From contig JAHFFQ010000046.1 in NCBI GenBank assembly GCA_023247875.1, forward strand, positions 1-9,191: a DNA stretch of 9,191 nt. Direction: 5' to 3'. Made by a program: the position numbers and the translations under genes. Under the pieces are notes generated by a model. It was not told the origin of the DNA. It worked only from the letters and a program-made list of their open reading frames with translations, and made no database searches. Positions 4,598 to 9,191 of the stretch are shown here, in pieces. Source of the DNA: Candidatus Omnitrophota bacterium (lineage in GTDB: Bacteria; Omnitrophota; Gorgyraeia; Gygaellales; Profunditerraquicolaceae). Position 1 is the stretch's first letter. Each line of letters begins with the position of its first letter.

Positions 4598-6217
4598 TTA
4601 ATTTAAAGGCTGCCTTCTGCCATTAAGGGCTCCAAGATAATCATGAGCTGACGCATGCTTTGGGTTTATTTGCAGAGTTTTCTTATAAAATAGTATTGCT
4701 TTATCCGTATCTCCCTGGCTATCATATATATCAGCGATGTTAAAATATAACTCATCAAAATTTGGGAATAATTTAAGCGCCCTCTCAAAAGTCAGCAAAG
4801 CATCATTGTTTCTCCCCATGGCCCGATAAGAATTCCCTAAATTAAGATAATAATATTTATCCGATTTGAAGGTTATATATCTATTGTATTCGGAGCTTAT
4901 TTCTATGGAACTTTTGAAATCCTGGTAAGCCTTATTATATTCTCCGGTGCCCAGAAAGAGCAAACCGCGCTGATTATGTGCCATCGCGATATTAGGATAT
5001 TTTTCTAATACGTCATTCCATAAAACCATGCTGTTATTCCATGCCCGGCACCTCTCTCTGGTGGAAGAAAACAAGACCAGCATAATTGCTAATATTAATA
5101 GGGAAACAAATATTCTCACCAATCGGTAATACTTAATTTTATTAGTAAATAGCCAAACGATACCCTCCCCTAAAAGGTAGAATATGCCTATTGATGCCAT
5201 ATAAGCATAGCGGTCGGCGACAATAGAGAGACTTATGGGTACAAATTGAAGAACCGGAATAATGGCAATTAAGAAGAAAAGGCCGCCAAAAATTAATTTA
5301 TTTGTATGCTTCCTTGAAAAGAATACGGCTAGAGATAAAATAATGATAATGAACGGGGAGAGGAAAAATTGGGCAGGTAAAAATCCTCCCATCCTAAATG
5401 GATAAGGATATATACACGCAAACTTGACCGGAATTAATATTTTATTTAAGTAAAAGATTAGGCCATAACTGGCAACCATAATCTTGTCTAAAAAATTAAA
5501 TAAGCTTTCTCCGCGCACAGCGCCAAACGTATACTGAGCGAAAACCGAAATAACGCCCAAAAAAACAGAAAATACAAAAAATGGCATCTTATCTATTAAA
5601 GCGGCCTTACCGTGTTTTCTTTTGAGCACATAATCTATTAAAAAAAGCATGAGCGGCAAGCTGACTGCCATTGGCTTTGCTAATAACGCTAAAACAAAAA
5701 GCGACAAGCTAAGGTTATAATATTTTCCTATGCGATTTTCACGCGCATAAGCAGCATAGCATATTATAGACAATAAATAAAACAGGGCGCAAAGTAACCC
5801 TTTGGTTTCAGAAACCCAGGCCACCGATTCTGCGTTCAAAGGGTGTATTCCCCAAAAAATAGCGGTTAATAAAGCTACTGGGAGCCTGCCGGTTAACAAT
5901 AAGATAAGAAGGAAAGCAAGAAAACAATTGGATAAATGCAATAGCAGGCTGGTTAGGTGATAACCGAAAGGATTTAATTTAAAGAGTCGGTACTCAAATG
6001 AATAAAACAGCATTGTAATCGGATGGTAGTTGCCCATATGGAATGAAGTAAAAATATCCTTTATATTATTCAAAGATAGGGATGTTATAACTGTATTTTC
6101 AGTTACATACATATTGTCATCCCAATTCACAAAATTATTTTTGAGCAATGGGAAAAAAGCGGCAAGAACAATAATAAAGATCAAGCAGGCCGATAGCGCT
6201 AACTTTAACTTACGCAT
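4598..6217 (-). CDS. TMTC-like multi-pass membrane protein with C-terminal TPRs (GT-C/O-mannosyltransferase-like)
   Basis: A 539-residue integral membrane protein. About ten hydrophobic segments span residues 5-385, followed by a soluble tail with three tetratricopeptide repeats (about 412-443, 455-485 and 488-519, each with A-x-x-F/Y and P pattern residues). Sequence marks of the TMTC/DUF1736 type are NFVNWDDNMY (28-37, the acidic pair in the first luminal/periplasmic loop), IHPLNAESVAWVSETKGLL (124-142), LLAKPMAVSLPLMLFLIDY (178-196) and ADRYAYM (334-340). Eukaryotic TMTC proteins O-mannosylate cadherins with dolichyl-phosphate-mannose; bacterial relatives are presumed to use a polyprenyl-linked sugar, but neither acceptor nor donor can be read here. 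AAAGGAAG lies five bases before the ATG. The gene is visibly more AT-rich than its neighbours. Confidence 0.85.
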   Translation of the reverse strand: MRKLKLALSACLIFIIVLAAFFPLLKNNFVNWDDNMYVTENTVITSLSLNNIKDIFTSFHMGNYHPITMLFYSFEYRLFKLNPFGYHLTSLLLHLSNCFLAFLLILLLTGRLPVALLTAIFWGIHPLNAESVAWVSETKGLLCALFYLLSIICYAAYARENRIGKYYNLSLSLFVLALLAKPMAVSLPLMLFLIDYVLKRKHGKAALIDKMPFFVFSVFLGVISVFAQYTFGAVRGESLFNFLDKIMVASYGLIFYLNKILIPVKFACIYPYPFRMGGFLPAQFFLSPFIIIILSLAVFFSRKHTNKLIFGGLFFLIAIIPVLQFVPISLSIVADRYAYMASIGIFYLLGEGIVWLFTNKIKYYRLVRIFVSLLILAIMLVLFSSTRERCRAWNNSMVLWNDVLEKYPNIAMAHNQRGLLFLGTGEYNKAYQDFKSSIEISSEYNRYITFKSDKYYYLNLGNSYRAMGRNNDALLTFERALKLFPNFDELYFNIADIYDSQGDTDKAILFYKKTLQINPKHASAHDYLGALNGRRQPLN

Positions 6218-6270
6218 ATTCTTCCTTTACGGTGATTATATTTGAGGGTGTTGATTTAGGAGATGCGGGG

Positions 6271-7434
6271 TTATTTTTTTTCATAAAGCGGGGACATTGC
6301 GCGCAGCTTTTGCACCACCCCGGGAAGTTTTTCCAAAAGATAATCAATATCCGCCTCCGTAGTCCAGCGGCCCATGGTTATCCTCAGGGAGCCATGGGCG
6401 GTTGCGTGGTCTAAACCAATAGCCAGCAGCACATGCGATGGTTCTAAAGAACTTGATGTGCAGGCTGAGCCTGTAGAGCAGGCGATCCCCAGCATATCCA
6501 GGCTCAAAAGTATTGATTCTCCTTCGATATACTTAATGGAGAAATTTACATTATTCGGTAGCCGAAGCTGAGGATGGCCGTTAAGTCTGACCTCGGGGAT
6601 CCTGGCAGGGATCTCTTTGATCAGCCTGTCACGCAAGGAGATTTGGAATTTAGCTTCACTTTCCATATTCTCGCGGCACAACCGGACTGCCTTTGCTAAA
6701 CCGACTATGCCGGAGACATTATGCGTGGAGGCGCGCCTGCCTCTCTCCTGGTCGCCGCCGCGCATGAATGTTTCTAAGCGCGTGCCTTTCCTGATATATA
6801 AAGCCCCCACTCCTTTGGGCCCGTAAAACTTATGGGCTGAAAGCGAAAAAAGGTCCACATTAAGCTCTTCCACATCTACGGGAATATGCCCGACTGTCTG
6901 CACTGTGTCAGTATGGAAATATATCCCTTTTTCTTTGGCGATCCTGGCAAGTCGGCTGATCGGCTGAATTGTGCCGATCTCATTGTTGGCGTGCATAATG
7001 CTGATAAGAATGGTTTTATCGGTGATGGCCTTCTTTAATTCATCGGGGGAAACCAGGCCATCCTTATCCACACCCAGATAAGTTATCTTAAATCCCTTCT
7101 TCTCTAGGAACTTGGCAGGTTCGGTTATGGCTTGATGCTCAATAGCGGAGGTAATGATGTGGTTGCCTTTTTTCTCCATTGCATATGCCACCCCAAAAAG
7201 TGCGGTATTATCCGATTCCGTTCCGCCGGAGGTAAACAGGATCTCCTCGGGTCTGGCATTGATAAATCCAGCCAGCTCCTCCCGGCTGTCTTCCAACGCC
7301 TTCTTGGCCTCCTGGCCATAGGCATGAAGGCTTGAGGCATTGCCGAACTTCTCAAAGAAATACGGCTCCATAGCAGCCACTACTTCCGGGTCAGTCGGCG
7401 TAGTTGCCGCGTAATCCAGGTATACTTTTTTCAT
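6271..7434 (-). CDS. nifS: cysteine desulfurase (NifS/IscS family)
   Basis: A 387-residue PLP enzyme that converts cysteine to alanine and a persulfide for iron-sulfur clusters, thiolated tRNA and other sulfur products. Visible marks: LDYAATTP (6-13), TSGGTESDN (68-76), EHQAI (99-103), HANNEIGTIQPI (148-159), HTDTVQTVG (174-182), the PLP lysine in SLSAHKFYGPKG (Lys202), and the active-site loop ACSTGSACTSSSLEPSHV with catalytic Cys325 (group I). The tail SPLYEKK resembles the IscS C-terminus that contacts the scaffold. The ATG overlaps the larE stop (ATGA, 7431-7434), so the two are translationally coupled. It is the last gene of the sulfur unit; no clear terminator is seen in the 53 bases before the TMTC-like gene. 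NifS and IscS cannot be separated on this evidence. Confidence 0.95.
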   Translation of the reverse strand: MKKVYLDYAATTPTDPEVVAAMEPYFFEKFGNASSLHAYGQEAKKALEDSREELAGFINARPEEILFTSGGTESDNTALFGVAYAMEKKGNHIITSAIEHQAITEPAKFLEKKGFKITYLGVDKDGLVSPDELKKAITDKTILISIMHANNEIGTIQPISRLARIAKEKGIYFHTDTVQTVGHIPVDVEELNVDLFSLSAHKFYGPKGVGALYIRKGTRLETFMRGGDQERGRRASTHNVSGIVGLAKAVRLCRENMESEAKFQISLRDRLIKEIPARIPEVRLNGHPQLRLPNNVNFSIKYIEGESILLSLDMLGIACSTGSACTSSSLEPSHVLLAIGLDHATAHGSLRITMGRWTTEADIDYLLEKLPGVVQKLRAMSPLYEKK

Positions 7435-8237
7435 TTGTCAATCACCTCATTTAAACTGCCGGTCCGGTATCCTTCCAGATCCACGGTAATATAATTATAG
7501 CCCAAATCTTTGAGCCTGTTGACTATCTCCTGTCGCCTGCTTAAGAGGCGGCGGACATCCCCTTTATCCACTTCAATGCGGCAAAGTCCGTTATAATGAC
7601 GCAACCGCACCTGCCTGAAACCGAAACCGGTAAGATATTCCTCTGCCCTGCCAATGCGCTTAAGCAGGGCAGCGCTTATCTTAATACCATAAGGTACGCG
7701 CGAAGCAAGGCAGGCCAAACTCGGCTTATTCCAGGTAGAAAGGCCCAGCTTCCTGCTTGCTTTACGGATATCCTCTTTGTTAAATCCGGTTTCAGAAAGA
7801 GGAGATCTTATTTTAAGCTCTTTTTTAGCGATATTCCCCGGCCGATAATCTTTATCGTCTGAAATATTGCCGGCATCCAGAACAAAATCCAGCTTGTTGC
7901 TCCCGGCAATAGAAATTAATTTTGTAAAAAGCTCTTTCTTGCAAAAATAGCAGCGCTTAATGGAGTTGGAGGCGAAGTTTTTATTATTCAGCTCCGTACT
8001 CTTAATCACCTTATGCCTGGCCCCAATATCTTCAGCCAATATCTTTGCCTCACGCAGTTCAGTCTCGGGATAAGCCGCTGAAAAGGCGGTTACTGCCAGG
8101 AGTTTATCCTTCGGCAAAACCATCGAGCAGATCTTAAGCAAAAACGTGCTGTCCAGGCCTCCGGAAAAGGCTACCAGACAGGAGCCATATCCGGAAATCA
8201 CAGACTTAAGATAGGCTAGCTTCTTCTGAGGTGTCAT
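7431..8237 (-). CDS. larE: LarE-type PP-loop sulfur transferase with three-cysteine motif
   Basis: A 268-residue protein of the LarE family, which adenylates a carboxylate and inserts sulfur, as in synthesis of the nickel-pincer cofactor of lactate racemase. PP-loop SGGLDST is at 25-31, and DAGNISDDKDYRPG (121-134) and SLACLASRVPYG (173-184) are family landmarks. Lactobacillus LarE sacrifices one cysteine (the position of Cys176 here). This protein also has CYFC (Cys96 and Cys99), the three-cysteine set reported to hold a [4Fe-4S] cluster in other LarE proteins, so it is probably a catalytic rather than sacrificial sulfur donor. It starts 12 bases after nfu and overlaps nifS by four bases. 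larB and larC are not in the window, so the acceptor may be something other than the nickel cofactor. Confidence 0.88.
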   Translation of the reverse strand: MTPQKKLAYLKSVISGYGSCLVAFSGGLDSTFLLKICSMVLPKDKLLAVTAFSAAYPETELREAKILAEDIGARHKVIKSTELNNKNFASNSIKRCYFCKKELFTKLISIAGSNKLDFVLDAGNISDDKDYRPGNIAKKELKIRSPLSETGFNKEDIRKASRKLGLSTWNKPSLACLASRVPYGIKISAALLKRIGRAEEYLTGFGFRQVRLRHYNGLCRIEVDKGDVRRLLSRRQEIVNRLKDLGYNYITVDLEGYRTGSLNEVIDK

Positions 8238-8249
8238 CAGGCCAACTTC

Positions 8250-8471
8250 TTATAGCGCTATGACCTCTTTTATCTCCGGGACTTCCTGCTTTAGTATCCT
8301 TTCGATCCCCATCTTTAAGGTCATCGAGCTCATCGGGCAGCATCCGCAGCTTCCTTTTAATTTCAGCTTGACTATCCCTTCCGGCGTAACCTCGACTAAT
8401 TCCACGTTCCCGCCATCCGCTGCCAGCATCGGCCTGACTTTATCTAATGCTTTTTCAATTCTCTCTCTCAT
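8250..8471 (-). CDS. nfu: Nfu-type iron-sulfur scaffold (NifU C-terminal domain protein)
   Basis: A 73-residue stand-alone Nfu domain. Nfu proteins bind a [4Fe-4S] cluster, usually between two subunits, and deliver it to target enzymes. The sequence shows the typical start [24 protein letters not shown] (partial landmarks DGGNVELV at 19-26), [17 protein letters not shown] (37-53) with the cluster-binding C-x-x-C formed by Cys42 and Cys45, plus a third cysteine at 44, and the closing helix [14 protein letters not shown] strong Shine-Dalgarno, AGGAG (8483-8479), lies seven bases before the ATG. The gene begins 15 bases after the reductase stop and ends 12 bases before larE, so it is an internal operon gene. 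It could supply the cluster of the adjacent LarE (inference). Confidence 0.94.
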   Translation of the reverse strand: MRERIEKALDKVRPMLAADGGNVELVEVTPEGIVKLKLKGSCGCCPMSSMTLKMGIERILKQEVPEIKEVIAL

Positions 8472-8486
8472 TTTTACTCTCCTTTT

Positions 8487-9191
8487 TTAAAATTTCTTCC
8501 GCGCCAGATATCGAAAAACACTTAAAGCAGCTTTGGAGCCCTCTCCGGCGGCAATAATGATCTGCTTCTCCTGTACATCCGTCACATCCCCGGCAGCAAA
8601 AATACCGGGGATATTCGTCTGGTTGCGGGGATCGATCTTTATCTCCCCTCTTTCGTTCTTCTCCATCTTACCGGCGAAGGCGACATTAGGAATAAGCCCG
8701 ATCTCCACAAATACCCCCTGCACCGCTAATTCTTCTACGCCCGAGCTGTTCTTTATTTTGACGGCGCTGACAAATTTATCCCCTGTCACGGATACAACTT
8801 GGGAATTATTCAAAACAGTTACATTGCTTGCCGCCTCAACCTTCTGGCGCATGATCTCATCACCGGTTAATTGACCGGCGTTATTTATGATATAAACCTG
8901 TTTGGCGATCTTGATCAGCTGTAAAGCAGCATCCAGCGCGGAATTTCCTCCGCCGATCACGACAACTTCTTTGTCTGCAAAGAGCGGGCCGTCGCAGGTA
9001 GCGCAATAGGTCAAGCCGCGGTTTTTAAATTCTTTTTCTCCCGGGACCCCCAGCTCTCTTGATTTCTTTCCCGAGGCGATGATAACGCTCCTGGCCTGGT
9101 AGTCCCCTTTATCGGTCTCTACCGAGATAATCTCTCCTGATTTTTCAAGGGCAAGGACCCCTTCATTTTCTTTTAAGGCAATGCCGTATTT
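8487..9191 (-). CDS. trxB: thioredoxin-reductase-like flavoprotein, C-terminal part (cut by window edge)
   Basis: 234 residues are visible; the frame stays open to the right edge, so the N-terminal FAD-binding region is outside. The TTG at 9014 is not the start, because conserved sequence (VIIASGKKSRELGVPGE, about 36-52 of the visible part) precedes it. The redox pair is CATC (Cys63 and Cys66), followed by a nucleotide-binding GGGNSALDAAL (80-90) and the second FAD motif GIFAAGDVTD, and the end (KQIIIAAGEGSKAALSVFRYL) resembles AhpF. The HRR motif that reads the 2'-phosphate of NADPH in classical TrxB is replaced by IINNAG (101-106), so NADH or another donor is likely. As first visible gene of the nfu-larE-nifS operon, it may supply reducing power for persulfide or cluster steps (inference). 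Confidence 0.88.
   Translation of the reverse strand, partial: KYGIALKENEGVLALEKSGEIISVETDKGDYQARSVIIASGKKSRELGVPGEKEFKNRGLTYCATCDGPLFADKEVVVIGGGNSALDAALQLIKIAKQVYIINNAGQLTGDEIMRQKVEAASNVTVLNNSQVVSVTGDKFVSAVKIKNSSGVEELAVQGVFVEIGLIPNVAFAGKMEKNERGEIKIDPRNQTNIPGIFAAGDVTDVQEKQIIIAAGEGSKAALSVFRYLARKKF

Noticed and set aside
6218..6270. Promoter or terminator between nifS and the TMTC-like gene
   Set aside because: A TATAAT (6240-6235) is present but the -35 region (TCTCCT at 17-base spacing) is poor, and no hairpin with a T-tract is visible; readthrough from the sulfur operon is as likely.
8487..9014. Complete 175-residue protein starting at 9014
   Set aside because: The start would be TTG within conserved TrxR sequence; the frame stays open to 9191 and the 59 upstream residues match the family, so the gene is a fragment of a longer reductase.

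Overview
The window looks like a piece of a Gram-negative, probably uncultivated bacterial genome of moderate GC. A TonB-dependent outer-membrane receptor implies an outer membrane. The mix of an isoleucine-rich type IV pseudopilin, an ABM-like small protein and a TMTC-like membrane TPR protein resembles Omnitrophota (OP3) or related lineages; this is an impression from gene content, not a placement. All eleven genes I support lie on the minus strand, so transcription runs from high to low coordinates. I see no insertion sequence, phage gene, tRNA, rRNA or CRISPR array, and no gene-free stretch over 300 bases.

In transcription order, the right end (9191 to 6271) is a tight operon: a thioredoxin-reductase-like flavoprotein (cut by the window edge), an Nfu/NifU C-terminal iron-sulfur scaffold, a LarE-type PP-loop sulfur transferase, and a NifS/IscS cysteine desulfurase whose start codon overlaps the larE stop. 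Together they read as a sulfur and iron-sulfur handling unit: reductant, cluster carrier, ATP-dependent sulfur transferase and sulfur donor. The LarE protein has the three-cysteine pattern expected of the [4Fe-4S]-bearing type, which fits this company.

The middle (6217 to 1741) holds an AT-rich GT-C/TMTC-like membrane protein with C-terminal TPRs, a bifunctional biotin ligase/repressor BirA with an N-terminal helix-turn-helix, and a BtuB-like TonB-dependent receptor. Between birA and the receptor is a near-consensus promoter whose -35 box sits inside one half of a BirA-operator-like inverted repeat (3565-3573 and 3588-3596, 14-base spacer). This suggests that the receptor is biotin-regulated and may import biotin or a biotin precursor. 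The -10 box is only six bases from the ATG, so the mRNA is probably leaderless.

The left part (1725 to 1) holds an ABM-like small protein and a type IV pseudopilin, which form a two-gene unit with its own promoter inside the receptor's 3' end; then a cold-shock protein; then the N-terminal part of the tRNA 2-thiouridylase MnmA. The csp gene has an upstream promoter followed by an intrinsic terminator inside the leader (attenuator or small RNA) and a second -10 box close to its start. Between csp and mnmA, three hairpins lie head to tail, the first being the csp terminator. mnmA has an extended -10 box six bases before its ATG, the same leaderless geometry as the receptor gene.
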